Source: Bacteroidaceae bacterium
GTDB taxonomy: Bacteria; Bacteroidota; Bacteroidia; Bacteroidales; Bacteroidaceae
Direction of reading: 5' to 3'
NCBI GenBank assembly: GCA_017933995.1
Contig: JAGBKI010000017.1
Location: forward strand, 1-64,000
Length of the DNA stretch: 64,000 nucleotides
Under the pieces are notes generated by a model. The model saw only the letters and a program-made list of their open reading frames with translations. It had not been told where the DNA came from and made no database searches. The position numbers and the translations under genes are program-made. Shown in pieces: positions 7,958 through 16,987 of the stretch. Positions within the stretch are counted from its first letter, which is position 1. Each line of letters opens with the position of its first letter.

Positions 7958-10118
7958 AGTACCACTTCTTTTTCTTGCTCCCCATCTCGAAGGTCAGGGT
8001 ACCTCCGCGCTCGATGTCGGCGTGGTCTATCCAGTACTGCCGCAGGGGACGCCCGTTGAGCAGGACGCGCTGGACGTAGCGGTTGGTGTCGCTGAGGTTG
8101 CGGGCCTCGATGGTGAAGGTGCCGCCGCGCACGCTGAGTTCCGCTCGGTCGACAAGGGGCGCGCCGAAGACGTAGCGCCCGCCAGCGGGTTCCACCTGGT
8201 AGAGGCCCAGGGCCGACATGACGTACCACGCTGACATCTGTCCGACGTCCTCGTTGCCGCTGAGGCCGTCGGGCAGGTCGGTGTAGAGTTCGGTGAGCGT
8301 GCGGCGCACGAGGTCGGCCGTCTTCCACGGCTCGCCGAGCATGGTGTAGAGGTAGAGGGTGTGGTGGCTGGGTTCGTTGCCGTGGGCGTACTGCCCGATG
8401 AGGCCGCTGATGTCGGGCGAGGCGTCGGCCCCGAGGTCGCCGGTGACGACGAAGAGGCTGTCGAGCTTGGCCAGCATCTGTTTGCTTCCGCCGAAGAGGG
8501 CGGCGAGTCCCTCCACGTCGTGCGGCACGAGCCAGGTGTACTGCCAGGCGTTGCCCTCGGTGTTGTCGTCCTGCTCGTGGGCGGAGAAGAAGGGGTTGAA
8601 GGGCGTGCGCCACGAGCCGTCGGCGTGGCGTCCGCGCATAAAGTGGCTTTCGGGGTCGAAGACGTTGCGGTAGGACTGCGCACGGCGGCTGAAGTACTCG
8701 TAGTCGTCGGTTTTTCCGAGGCGTTTGGCGACTTGCGCCACGGCCCAGTCGGCCAGGGCGTACTCCAGCGTGCGCGAGACGTTCTCTGTGCCGTCCTCGA
8801 TGGCGATGTATCCGCGCTCGCGGTATTCCTTGAGGCCGCGCTCGTCGAGCATGACGCTCTGGCGCATGGCCTCGTATGCCTCCTCGGGGTCGATGCCCGG
8901 TACGCCTTTCAGCACGGCGTCGGCCACGACGCAGACGCCGGGGTTGCCCACCATGCAGTCGGTCTCGTTGTTCATCAGGTGCCACACGGGCAGTTTGCCC
9001 TGGTCGTGGTAGATGTTGAGCATGGACTGCACGATGCCGGTGTAGCGGTCGTGCTGTATGAGTGTCATCAGGGGATGTGCGGCGCGGTAGGTGTCCCAGA
9101 GGGAGAGGATGGTGTAGTTGCCCGTGTCGCTGTAGCGCAGGTTGCCGTCGGGGCCGAGGTAGGTGCCGGCGGCGTCGCTGAAGTCCACGGGGGCTATCAT
9201 CGTGTGGTAGAGCGCGGTGTAGAAAATGCGCCTGACGCGCTCGTCCTGTGTCTCGATTTTGATTTTGGAGAGTGCGCGCTCCCACTTCTCCTGTGCCTGC
9301 GCCACGGTCTTGTCGAACCCGTCGGGACCGAAGCCCACGTCGCTGATTTCGAGGTTGCGCACGGCGGCGCTCATCGAGGTGGGCGAGAGCGCCACGGCGA
9401 CATAGACCTGCTCGCCCTCGGAAGTGGGGAAGTTGATGCGCAGGTAGCGGTCGCCTATGTGGCGGCACGAGGTCATGGGCTTGCTGCACGCCAGGGCGAA
9501 GTAGATTTTCTGGTTCTTGGCCCAGCCCGTCGAGTAGCGGTAGCCCATCACAATCTGGCCACCGGCCACCTCCATATAACTCTGCGTGGTCTTGTCCCAA
9601 CAGCCGCCGTTCTCCAGGTCGATGACGATGGCCGCCGAGTCGCTTTCGGGGAAAGTGTAGCGGTGCAGGCCCACGCGCTCGCTGGCCGTGAGTTCGGCGG
9701 TGATGCCGTATCGCGTGAGGAACGTCTTGTAGTAGCCCGGGCGTACCTCCTGCCGGCTCCTTTCGGCATAGCTCCACAGCCCCGATTCGGGCCGTCCGGC
9801 CTCGCCGCGCGCGTAGGTGACGCTGCCGACGACGGGCATCACGGTGACGTCGAACAGGTCGCCGATGCCGGTGCCGCTGAGGTGGGTGTGCGAGAAACCG
9901 ATGACGGTGCTGTCGCTATCGTGGTAGCCGGAGCACCAGTCCCACTGCTGCGGGAGGCTGGTGGGGCCGAGCTGCACCATGCCGAACGGCACGTCGGCGC
10001 CGACGAATACGTGGCCGTGGCCTCCGCTGCCGATGAGCGGGTCCACATACTGCGTGAGGGTCTGCCCGTGGGCGGCGGTGGCCGCAAGCAGGAGGCAGGC
10101 TGTAAGGATGCGTTTCAT
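7956..10118 (-). CDS. Glycoside hydrolase family 92 (alpha-mannosidase)
   Basis: Exo-acting, Ca-dependent alpha-mannosidase family that trims mannose from N-glycans or mannan. 720 aa with a signal peptide (about 1-18, ends AAHGQ). The N-terminal beta-sandwich carries YVDPLIGSGGHGHVFVGADVPFG and FSHTHLSGTG, typical of GH92. The (alpha/alpha)6 catalytic domain contains TEGNAWQYTWLVPHDV and the C-terminal hallmark SGNEDVGQMSAWYVMSALG. Probably periplasmic. It lies 21 bp downstream of the small membrane-protein gene at 10140 and likely shares its promoter. Together with GH85 and GH89 in this window it suggests N-glycan breakdown. The linkage specificity cannot be read from sequence alone. Confidence 0.94.
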   Translation of the reverse strand: MKRILTACLLLAATAAHGQTLTQYVDPLIGSGGHGHVFVGADVPFGMVQLGPTSLPQQWDWCSGYHDSDSTVIGFSHTHLSGTGIGDLFDVTVMPVVGSVTYARGEAGRPESGLWSYAERSRQEVRPGYYKTFLTRYGITAELTASERVGLHRYTFPESDSAAIVIDLENGGCWDKTTQSYMEVAGGQIVMGYRYSTGWAKNQKIYFALACSKPMTSCRHIGDRYLRINFPTSEGEQVYVAVALSPTSMSAAVRNLEISDVGFGPDGFDKTVAQAQEKWERALSKIKIETQDERVRRIFYTALYHTMIAPVDFSDAAGTYLGPDGNLRYSDTGNYTILSLWDTYRAAHPLMTLIQHDRYTGIVQSMLNIYHDQGKLPVWHLMNNETDCMVGNPGVCVVADAVLKGVPGIDPEEAYEAMRQSVMLDERGLKEYRERGYIAIEDGTENVSRTLEYALADWAVAQVAKRLGKTDDYEYFSRRAQSYRNVFDPESHFMRGRHADGSWRTPFNPFFSAHEQDDNTEGNAWQYTWLVPHDVEGLAALFGGSKQMLAKLDSLFVVTGDLGADASPDISGLIGQYAHGNEPSHHTLYLYTMLGEPWKTADLVRRTLTELYTDLPDGLSGNEDVGQMSAWYVMSALGLYQVEPAGGRYVFGAPLVDRAELSVRGGTFTIEARNLSDTNRYVQRVLLNGRPLRQYWIDHADIERGGTLTFEMGSKKKKWY

Positions 10119-10139
10119 AGGGGGGAATGTGTGGCTTGG

Positions 10140-10745
10140 CTATTCGATGGAAACGGGTGTGTCCGTCCTGGGCTGGGCGAGCTGGGCGGGCGCGGCGTGC
10201 TCGGAGGGGGCAGCGGCGTGGTCGGCGGAGGGTTCGGCGGGCTTGCCCTCGTCGGCCTTGGGCTGTTTGCGCTTGGGTTCTTCCTTGCGCGGGCGGGCCT
10301 GCTCGTCGCGCTTGTCCAGACCGCTCTGCTCGCGGAACTTCTCGTCCTCGGCGCGCTCGCGTATGAGTACGGACTCGTCGGCGCGGTAGCCCGCCTCGGG
10401 GTGGGCGCCGGGCTTCATGCGGACGTGCGAGCGGCGCGTGTCCTCGGGCGGGTCGTTGATGACGTACTCGTCAAGGGTGATGTCCTGCGTCTCGACGCTG
10501 TTCTGCTCGTCCATCAGCACGTCGTGGACAAAGTTGTAGAGTATCAGTGCCGCGACGGTGGCCGCCACGATGAGGCCGATGGCCACGACGTAGCGCAGCA
10601 GGCGGCGCAGCGGGCTTTCGTCCTTGTGGGCAGAATCCGCTTTTTTAGGCACGGGCGGCGGCACGACAGGTGTCTGTTCGGAACTATGGGCAATGTCGCT
10701 GTCTGTATCGGGAATAGGAGGCAGCGAACGGTTTGTGTCGTTCAT
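10140..10745 (-). CDS. Predicted single-pass membrane protein with a charged Pro/Lys/Glu-rich tail
   Basis: 201 aa, not recognised. ATG 10745 is chosen because a TACTTTTGC box (10774-10782, minus strand) lies 28 nt upstream; a longer in-frame start would begin before the promoter. Residues 1-45 are polar and Pro-rich (PVVPPPVPKK), 51-72 are one clear membrane helix (YVVAIGLIVAATVAALILY), and residues 73-201 are a low-complexity, highly charged tail ending in an Ala/Pro-rich stretch. The pattern suggests an inner-membrane protein with a disordered domain, but the topology is not determined. It is the first gene of a probable operon with the GH92 gene. Confidence 0.65.
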   Translation of the reverse strand: MNDTNRSLPPIPDTDSDIAHSSEQTPVVPPPVPKKADSAHKDESPLRRLLRYVVAIGLIVAATVAALILYNFVHDVLMDEQNSVETQDITLDEYVINDPPEDTRRSHVRMKPGAHPEAGYRADESVLIRERAEDEKFREQSGLDKRDEQARPRKEEPKRKQPKADEGKPAEPSADHAAAPSEHAAPAQLAQPRTDTPVSIE

Positions 10746-10773
10746 CGTATCGGTTAGGTTTACGGTTAGCGTG

Positions 10774-10782
10774 GCAAAAGTA
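10774..10782 (-). promoter_or_regulatory. -7 promoter element (TACTTTTGC) for the 10140/GH92 unit
   Basis: An exact TACTTTTGC match on the minus strand, 28 nt before ATG 10745. It decides the start choice of the downstream gene. Confidence 0.65.
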
Positions 10783-10957
10783 ATAAAAAAGAATATGCGC
10801 ACCCGTTTTTGTGTCCCCTTTCACGACGAAACCACATCTGTTGCGGTGCTGCGGAGGTAGCACAGACGACCAAACCACGAGGCCACGGGGCTTCATTCCG
10901 CCCCTCCGAAACTTCCCCGAACGGGCTTAAAAACTTCCTAACACGGGTTAAATCTCC

Positions 10958-11041
10958 AAACTTAGGCTTAAATTGTAAAAACTTAGGCTTAGTTTGTACA
11001 AATTAAGGCTTAATTTGCACAGTTTAAGCCTAAGTTTGGAG
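10958..11041. repeat. Array of four 21-bp units with perfect inverted ends (copy 1)
   Basis: Units lie at 10958-10978, 10979-10999, 11000-11020 and 11021-11041, each built as AAAnTnAGGCTTA followed by an (A/T)TTG-containing half. The last unit is inverted at its 5' part, so the ends form a perfect 26-bp inverted repeat (10945-10970 with 11025-11050, reading GGGTTAAATCTCC outward). The array lies in the divergent region between the 10140 gene and the DUF6242 gene. The rest of 10783-11304 holds a TACTTTTGC box (11209-11217) and no convincing gene. Confidence 0.85.
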
Positions 11042-11208
11042 ATTTAACCCACGACAGGAGGTTTTAAACCCATATGGGGCGGATTTTGCGACGATGGCGC
11101 GCGTCTGGAAGGAGCCTTCGACCAGGTGCGCTTGGCAGTGCGGGCGCGCGCTATCCCTAAAAAAACTGAAAAAAGAGGTGCGTATGGCGCGGAAATGGTT
11201 TTTTGTGG

Positions 11209-11217
11209 TACTTTTGC
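11209..11217 (+). promoter_or_regulatory. -7 promoter element (TACTTTTGC) for the DUF6242 gene
   Basis: An exact match 87 nt before ATG 11305. It is the only good rightward box between the repeat array and the gene, and may serve the whole envelope-biogenesis run. Confidence 0.5.
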
Positions 11218-11304
11218 GCTTGCTTTTATTATGCCAAAGTGTGTAGTGGCGTCCCCTAATGGTGGGCGCGGCGCGCACGGGAGCCAAGTTCCGAAACTTT
11301 GTCT

Positions 11305-12699
11305 ATGCGTAGAATATACCGTTTGCTGACCCTGCTGCTGGGCAGCGCCGCCTTGGCAGGCGCGATGTCGTGCAGCAGCGACGACAACGACAGCACAGTT
11401 GCAACCACTACGAGTTGCTTTGTAAACGCCGCCGTGCTGGGCGGCATCAACTGCACCCTCCACACCACCGCCTCCGACGGCAGCGACAGCACCTACACCG
11501 CTGTGCTCACGGGAGGCAACTACCCCCTTTCCATCGACCACCTGAACGGTCGCATCTACTTGCAGGACTCGCTGCCCAAGGGCTGCGACATCTCGCGCGT
11601 CACGTTCTCGACGTTCACCTACAAAGGCCGCGCCATCGCCATCCGTTCGCTGACGACGGCCAGCGACACCGTTTTCAACGCGTCCGACAGCACGGACTGC
11701 TCCCTGCCCCGCCTCATCACCGTCTACGGATACGACGGCACCACACGCAGCTACACGCTGGAACTGAAGGTGCATGGCCAGTCGGGCGACGAGATGGACT
11801 GGACGCGCGTGGCCACATCGGACGAGGTGGCAGCACTGGCCGACCAGCGGTTGCTCTCCGACGGCGACGCGCTGGTGCTTTTCGGGCGCAGCGGCTCGCA
11901 GACCGTGAAACTCACCTCCACCGACGACGGCGCCACCTGGGCGCGCGACGTGGCCGACACCCCCGTGCAGCCGCGCTCCGTGCAACTGGTAGGCGGCAAC
12001 TATTTCGCGCTCGATGCTAACGGCAACGTGGCCTCGTCGACAGACGGCCTGACGTGGACAATTACCAGCAGCACGCAGCAGTTCGACGCACTGGCGGGCG
12101 GCACAGACATGCTGTTCGGCCTGACGGCAGACGCCATCTACTACAGCGCCGACGGCACGGCGTGGACACCCGACGAACTCGACACGGACGCTGCGCCCCT
12201 GCCCGCCACCGAAATTGCCTGCGCCGCCCTCCCCTCGCGCACCAATGCGGGCTATGAGGACGTGCTGCTCTGCGGAGTGGCCTCGACGGGCGACGCCTCG
12301 CTGTGGCGGCGCACGCTGGCACCCGAAGGCAGGTACACCTTCCCCTGGAACAACCTCATCGTGTCCGCCGACGTGGCGGCCTATCCCACCGCGCTCGGCA
12401 ACGTGTCGCTCGTGGTCTACGACGACGCGCCGCTGCTCTGCGGCCTCGCCGCCGACGGCACGCTGCCCGCTCTCTACATCAGCCGCGACCGAGGCCGCAC
12501 CTGGCTCACCACCGAAATTGACGCCCCCGCCCTGGCCGCAGCCACCTCGCTCAGCGCAGCCACCGACGATGCGGGCTACCTCTACCTCTGCGCTGGCGGC
12601 AGCGGCGAGGTGTGGCGCGGATGCCTGGCACGCCTGGCGTGGAAAGAGGTGCAGACGAGTTATTACAAGATAAAGTTTAAGAGATTTAAGGAGGATTAA
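11305..12699 (+). CDS. DUF6242-like lipoprotein with a beta-propeller-type domain
   Basis: 464 aa from ATG 11305. The signal peptide ends in a lipobox with Cys23 (AGAMSCSSDDND), so an outer-membrane or periplasmic lipoprotein is expected. The N-terminal part (to about 165) resembles a cadherin/Ig-like domain, and residues 170-450 show repeated STDDGATW, STDGLTW, SADGTAW and SRDRGRTW motifs of sialidase/BNR-type propeller blades. This arrangement matches the Bacteroidota DUF6242 family; its function is unknown. The last ten or so residues (KIKFKRFKED) are encoded by the repeat words that fill the downstream spacer, suggesting the natural C-terminus was altered when the spacer formed. Confidence 0.75.
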   Translation: MRRIYRLLTLLLGSAALAGAMSCSSDDNDSTVATTTSCFVNAAVLGGINCTLHTTASDGSDSTYTAVLTGGNYPLSIDHLNGRIYLQDSLPKGCDISRVTFSTFTYKGRAIAIRSLTTASDTVFNASDSTDCSLPRLITVYGYDGTTRSYTLELKVHGQSGDEMDWTRVATSDEVAALADQRLLSDGDALVLFGRSGSQTVKLTSTDDGATWARDVADTPVQPRSVQLVGGNYFALDANGNVASSTDGLTWTITSSTQQFDALAGGTDMLFGLTADAIYYSADGTAWTPDELDTDAAPLPATEIACAALPSRTNAGYEDVLLCGVASTGDASLWRRTLAPEGRYTFPWNNLIVSADVAAYPTALGNVSLVVYDDAPLLCGLAADGTLPALYISRDRGRTWLTTEIDAPALAAATSLSAATDDAGYLYLCAGGSGEVWRGCLARLAWKEVQTSYYKIKFKRFKED

Positions 12700-12840
12700 G
12701 AGGTTTAATCCATCCGGCAAAATGCCCAGCCTATCCCATAAAGCCCAGTACTCCCCATACCTCCCAGCCTCCCCATAACCCCCTGCCCCCGCGCCGGACG
12801 GACTAAACCTCTTAAACCTCATTAAACCTCTTAAACCTCA
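12675..12840. repeat. Inverted GGTTTAAGAGGTTTAA-type repeat with a CCCCATAA-rich centre
   Basis: The left arm (12675-12718) and right arm (12793-12840) are imperfect inverted copies made of GGTTTAAGAGG words, each closed on the loop side by a CCGGC motif. Between them lies a C-rich stretch with words such as CCCATAAAGCCCAG. The left arm overlaps the 3' end of the DUF6242 gene, and the right arm stops 8 bp before the next ATG. The same three word types recur at 16988-17165. Confidence 0.8.
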
Positions 12841-12848
12841 TAAAAACA

Positions 12849-13544
12849 ATGTCCCCCCGCCTCCCGTTCCTCGCTATGCTCCTCGCCCTGGCACTCGCCG
12901 CAAGGGCGCAGGACGACATAGAGTATCGCATGGAGATAGGCGGCGGACTGGGCGCGGGCTTCGGGCTGAACGACACGAACTACGGTTTCCTGGGCCAGCC
13001 CGGCGTGAGCGCGACAGCCGTGCTGCGTCGTGTGGTGAACCCGCGCTCGGCCTTCAAACTGCAACTGGGCTACACCACGACCAAGGGCGACACGTACAAG
13101 ATGGACGACTTCCAGCCCGCCACCACGACGGGCGTCTCCACCGACCGCCTGCGCTATGAGTTCAGCGGCGGCCTCGTCGCCCTCGGCGTGCTATACGAAC
13201 TCCACTTCCTGCCCTACGGCTACACGGCGGGCTACCAGGGCTACAAACGCCTCGTGCCCTACATGCAGATTGGGCTGGGCGGCGTCTACAGCACCGTCGG
13301 CAAGTCCTTCGCCCCCGAAATACCGTTGGGGCTGGGGCTAAAATACAAACTCTCCGAGCGCGTGAACCTGGGCTTCGACTGGCAGATGCACTTCACCACC
13401 GGCGACAAGCTCGACGGCCTCGAAGCGCCGCAGGGCATCCGCTCCGAGGGCTTCAAGAACAAAGACCACTACCACACGGCGATGCTCACGCTGACCTACA
13501 GTTTCTCGCCGAAGTGCGTCACCTGTAACCGCGACTACCGATAA
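12849..13544 (+). CDS. DUF6089-like outer-membrane beta-barrel protein
   Basis: 231 aa with a Sec signal peptide (about 1-20, ends ARAQ). The body alternates hydrophobic and polar residues with Gly/Tyr-rich strands (GGGLGAGFGLNDTNYG, MQIGLGGVYSTVG, NLGFDWQMHFTTGDKLDG) and ends in a strand with aromatic residues, as expected of a small 8- to 10-stranded outer-membrane barrel. Proteins of this type (DUF6089) commonly stand directly before uppS and bamA in Bacteroidota, and the same order is seen here, with 6 bp to uppS. Function unknown; a role in envelope assembly is inferred from context. Confidence 0.78.
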   Translation: MSPRLPFLAMLLALALAARAQDDIEYRMEIGGGLGAGFGLNDTNYGFLGQPGVSATAVLRRVVNPRSAFKLQLGYTTTKGDTYKMDDFQPATTTGVSTDRLRYEFSGGLVALGVLYELHFLPYGYTAGYQGYKRLVPYMQIGLGGVYSTVGKSFAPEIPLGLGLKYKLSERVNLGFDWQMHFTTGDKLDGLEAPQGIRSEGFKNKDHYHTAMLTLTYSFSPKCVTCNRDYR

Positions 13545-13550
13545 AAAGAA

Positions 13551-14321
13551 ATGCACAACGACACCAGCATATCCTCCCGGCTCGACCCCGCACGCATCCC
13601 CAGCCATGTGGCCATCATTATGGACGGCAACGGACGCTGGGCCAAGGCACGCGGGCTTGACCGCTCGCAGGGCCACCAGCAGGGCGTGGAGACCGTCCAC
13701 ACCATCACCGAGGCCGCCATCACGCTCGGCGTGAAATACCTCACGCTCTACGCCTTCAGCACCGAGAACTGGAACCGCCCCGACGCCGAGGTGGCCGCGC
13801 TGATGTCGCTCATCCTCTCGTCGATGGAGGAGAGTCTGTTTATGAAGAACAACGTGCGGCTGCTCATCATCGGCGACACCAGCCGCCTGCCCGACGGCGT
13901 GCGCGAGGCCGTGCTTCGCCTCGTGGAGCGCACGGCGGGCAACACGGGCCTGACCGAAATCATAGCCCTAAGCTACTCCTCCAAGTGGGAACTGACCGAG
14001 GCCGCGCGCGCCATAGCCCGCGACGCCGCAGCCGGACGCCTCGACCCCGACGCCCTCACCGAGGACGACATCGAGTGCCGCCTGGCCACCGCCGGACTGC
14101 CCCACCCCGAACTGCTCATCCGCACCGGCGGCGAACTGCGCCTGAGCAACTACCTGCTGTGGCAGTGCGCCTACAGCGAACTCTACTTCTGCGACACCTA
14201 CTGGCCCGACTTCGGGCGCGAGGACTTCTGCCGCGCCATCCTTGACTACCAGCAGCGCGAGCGGCGCTTCGGCAAGACCAGCGAACAGGTCGCCGACGGC
14301 GCGCTGGGCATAGCACTATAG
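13551..14321 (+). CDS. uppS: Isoprenyl transferase (undecaprenyl diphosphate synthase)
   Basis: cis-Prenyltransferase that extends farnesyl diphosphate with isopentenyl diphosphate to undecaprenyl diphosphate, the lipid carrier for peptidoglycan and surface glycans. 256 aa, the normal length. Hallmarks: [17 protein letters not shown] near residue 20 (the catalytic Asp is in MDGNGRW), [14 protein letters not shown] near 66, and the C-terminal [18 protein letters not shown] and [10 protein letters not shown] signatures. It is cytoplasmic and membrane-associated. It lies between DUF6089 and bamA, with 6 and 23 bp spacings, so cotranscription is likely. Confidence 0.96.
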   Translation: MHNDTSISSRLDPARIPSHVAIIMDGNGRWAKARGLDRSQGHQQGVETVHTITEAAITLGVKYLTLYAFSTENWNRPDAEVAALMSLILSSMEESLFMKNNVRLLIIGDTSRLPDGVREAVLRLVERTAGNTGLTEIIALSYSSKWELTEAARAIARDAAAGRLDPDALTEDDIECRLATAGLPHPELLIRTGGELRLSNYLLWQCAYSELYFCDTYWPDFGREDFCRAILDYQQRERRFGKTSEQVADGALGIAL

Positions 14322-14344
14322 ACTTTATCTTCCCAACCCCGAAT

Positions 14345-16978
14345 ATGAAACGCTCACTCTCGAAGTACATACTCCTCCTGCCCGTCCTCCTCCTCGGCCT
14401 GCAACCCGCCCTGGCGCAGGTGCAGCCGGGGCGCAGCCAGACCGCCGTGTCCTACGACGGCGACCACCCGCGCTACATCCTCGGCGGGCTGAACGTCGAC
14501 CCCGTGGGTTCCTACGACACCGACTGGGTGGCCGGCCTCTCCGGCCTCGTCGTGGGGCAGATGTACGAAATCCCCGGCCCCGAGATGGCCGCCGCCGTGA
14601 GGAAGTACTGGAAACAGGGCATCTTCGCCGACGTGGCGCTCAGCGTAGACAGCATCGTGGGCAGCACGGCCTACGTCCACGTCAGCCTCAAGGCACAGCC
14701 CCGCATCAGCGAGATACGCATCACCGGCGTCAAGAAGAGCGAGCGCGACGACATCAAGCAGCGCATCGGTATGCACGACGGCACCAACTTCACGCAGGAC
14801 ATGCAGGACCGCACCACCGACATCATCCGCCGCTACTACGCCGACAAAGGCTTCAAGAACGCCCGCATCGACATCACCTCGCAGCCCGACGTGAGTGCCG
14901 ACAACAAGGTCATCGTCACCATCCACATCGACAAGAAGAACAAGGTCAAGGTGCGCGAAATCTACGTCACCGGCGTCACCGAGAAAGAGGCGCGCAAGTT
15001 GCGCCGCGCCATGAAGAAGACCCACCGCAACTCGCTCGGCAACTTCTTCAAGTCGAAGAAGTTCCTGCCCGAGGAGTACGAGAACGACAAAGTTCTGCTC
15101 GTCGACCGCCTGGGCGCGTGGGGCTACCGCGACGGACGCATCGTGGCCGACAGCGTGGTGGCCGTCGACGAGAACCACGTGGACATCTACCTCGACGTGC
15201 ATCGCGGCGAACGCTACTATGTGCGCAACATCACCTGGCTGGGCAACACCGTCTACAGCACCGCCTCGCTGCAGAAGACGCTCGGTATGGAGCGCGGCGA
15301 CGTCTACAACCGCCAGTTGCTCGACGAGCGCCTCAACCAAGATGACGACGCTGTGGGCAACAAGTACTACAACAACGGCTACGTCTTCTACCAGCTCGAC
15401 CCCATCGAGGTGAAGGTTGACGGCGACAGCGTAGACCTTGAGATGCGTATCCGCGAAGGCACACAGGCCACGTTCAACCGCGTGCGCATCGCTGGCAACG
15501 ACCGTGTGTACGAGGACGTCATCCGCCGCGAGCTCCACACCAAGCCTGGCGACCTCTTCTCGATGGACGCCATCAAGCGCACCGTGCGCGAACTGGCCAA
15601 CATGAACCAGTTCGACCCCGAGGCACTGCAACGCGAACTGATGCAGAACATACGCCCCGACGCCGAGACGGGCACTGTCGACATAACCTACCCCCTCGTC
15701 ACCAAGGGCGGCGACCAGATTGAGCTGTCGGCCGGATGGGGCCAGACGGGCATCATCGGGCGCCTCGGCCTGAAACTCACCAACTTCTCCATGGGCCGCC
15801 TCTTCTCCAAGGGCAAGAAGCGCGGCGGTTTCCTGCCGCAGGGCGACGGGCAGACCCTCTCCATCAGCGGACAGACCAACGGCACCTACTACCAAAGCTA
15901 CAGCCTGCAGTTCGTCGACCCCTGGTTCGGGCGCAAGCGGCCCAACCAGTTCAGCGTGTCGCTCTACTACTCCAAGCAGACCGACGTGGCCTCCGGCTAC
16001 TACAACAACAACTTCTACAACAACTACTACAACATGATATACGGATACGGCTCGTCGAGCAGTGTCTACAACTACACCAACTACTACGACCCCGACAAGT
16101 ACGTGAAAATGTACGGCATCTCCGTCGGCTTCGGCAAACGCCTGCGCTGGCCCGACGACCAGTTCATGTTCTCCGCCGAACTGGCCTACACGCGCTATTC
16201 GCTCAAGTCGTGGCAGTACTTCCTCATCAGCGACGGCGACTGCAACAACATCAACCTCACGCTGGCCCTCTCGCGCAGCAGTGCCGACCACCCCTTCTTC
16301 CCCCGCAGCGGCTCGGAGTTCGGCGTCAGCGTCTCGCTCACCCCGCCCTACTCGCTCTGGGACAAGAAGGACTACAAGAATCTGGCCACCAACTACCAGA
16401 GCGCCAGTTACCAGCGCGAGGCGCAGGAGAAGTACCGCTGGATTGAGTACCACAAGTGGAAGTTCAACTTCCGCAGTTACACCGCGCTGACCAGCAAGGT
16501 GAAGTGCCCCGTGCTGATGACGCGCTTCGAGTTCGGCCTGCTCGGCGCCTACAACAAGTACAACAAGTCGCCTTTCGAGACGTACTATATGGGCGGCGAC
16601 GGCATGTCGGGCTACAGCACCGGCTACGCCACCGAGACCATCGGTCTGCGCGGTTACGACAACGGCTCGCTGGCCGGCAACTCCACCTCGAACGCCTACG
16701 CCTACAGCCGCATGACGCTTGAACTGCGCTATCCGTTTATGCTTGAGACCAGCACCAGCATCTACGGTCTCGTGTTCCTGGAGGGCGGCAACGCCTGGAG
16801 CGACATCAAGCACTTCAACCCGTTCGACATGAGGCGCAGCGCGGGCATCGGCGTCCGCATCCTGCTGCCGATGGTCGGCCTGATGGGCATCGACTGGGCA
16901 TACGGCTTCCAGAAGTACATCAACGGCCAAAAGGCTGGCGGCAGCCAGTTCCACTTCATCATCGGACGAGAGTTCTAA
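14345..16978 (+). CDS. bamA: BamA outer-membrane protein assembly factor (Omp85)
   Basis: 877 aa, the size usual for Bacteroidota BamA. The signal peptide ends near residue 25 (PALAQ). Five POTRA-type beta-alpha-alpha-beta repeats span roughly residues 45-455 (for example SEIRITGVKKSERDDIKQRI and VREIYVTGVTEKEARKLRRA), followed by a 16-stranded barrel to the C-terminal Phe (FHFIIGREF). Extracellular-loop-like Tyr/Asn-rich insertions are seen near residue 560 (SGYYNNNFYNNYYNMIYGYG). It inserts and folds beta-barrel proteins, including the SusC-type transporter of this window. It is followed by two Skp-like chaperone genes, the classic partner arrangement. Confidence 0.96.
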   Translation: MKRSLSKYILLLPVLLLGLQPALAQVQPGRSQTAVSYDGDHPRYILGGLNVDPVGSYDTDWVAGLSGLVVGQMYEIPGPEMAAAVRKYWKQGIFADVALSVDSIVGSTAYVHVSLKAQPRISEIRITGVKKSERDDIKQRIGMHDGTNFTQDMQDRTTDIIRRYYADKGFKNARIDITSQPDVSADNKVIVTIHIDKKNKVKVREIYVTGVTEKEARKLRRAMKKTHRNSLGNFFKSKKFLPEEYENDKVLLVDRLGAWGYRDGRIVADSVVAVDENHVDIYLDVHRGERYYVRNITWLGNTVYSTASLQKTLGMERGDVYNRQLLDERLNQDDDAVGNKYYNNGYVFYQLDPIEVKVDGDSVDLEMRIREGTQATFNRVRIAGNDRVYEDVIRRELHTKPGDLFSMDAIKRTVRELANMNQFDPEALQRELMQNIRPDAETGTVDITYPLVTKGGDQIELSAGWGQTGIIGRLGLKLTNFSMGRLFSKGKKRGGFLPQGDGQTLSISGQTNGTYYQSYSLQFVDPWFGRKRPNQFSVSLYYSKQTDVASGYYNNNFYNNYYNMIYGYGSSSSVYNYTNYYDPDKYVKMYGISVGFGKRLRWPDDQFMFSAELAYTRYSLKSWQYFLISDGDCNNINLTLALSRSSADHPFFPRSGSEFGVSVSLTPPYSLWDKKDYKNLATNYQSASYQREAQEKYRWIEYHKWKFNFRSYTALTSKVKCPVLMTRFEFGLLGAYNKYNKSPFETYYMGGDGMSGYSTGYATETIGLRGYDNGSLAGNSTSNAYAYSRMTLELRYPFMLETSTSIYGLVFLEGGNAWSDIKHFNPFDMRRSAGIGVRILLPMVGLMGIDWAYGFQKYINGQKAGGSQFHFIIGREF

Positions 16979-16987
16979 CCCCATACA

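Noticed and set aside
10958..11041. CRISPR array
   Set aside because: The 21-bp units are contiguous with no unique spacers, and no cas genes are present in the window.
14354..16984. 876-aa open frame covering bamA on the minus strand
   Set aside because: The length comes from the codon bias of bamA; the translation is a repetitive Val/Ala/His/Asp mixture and no promoter or start context supports it.
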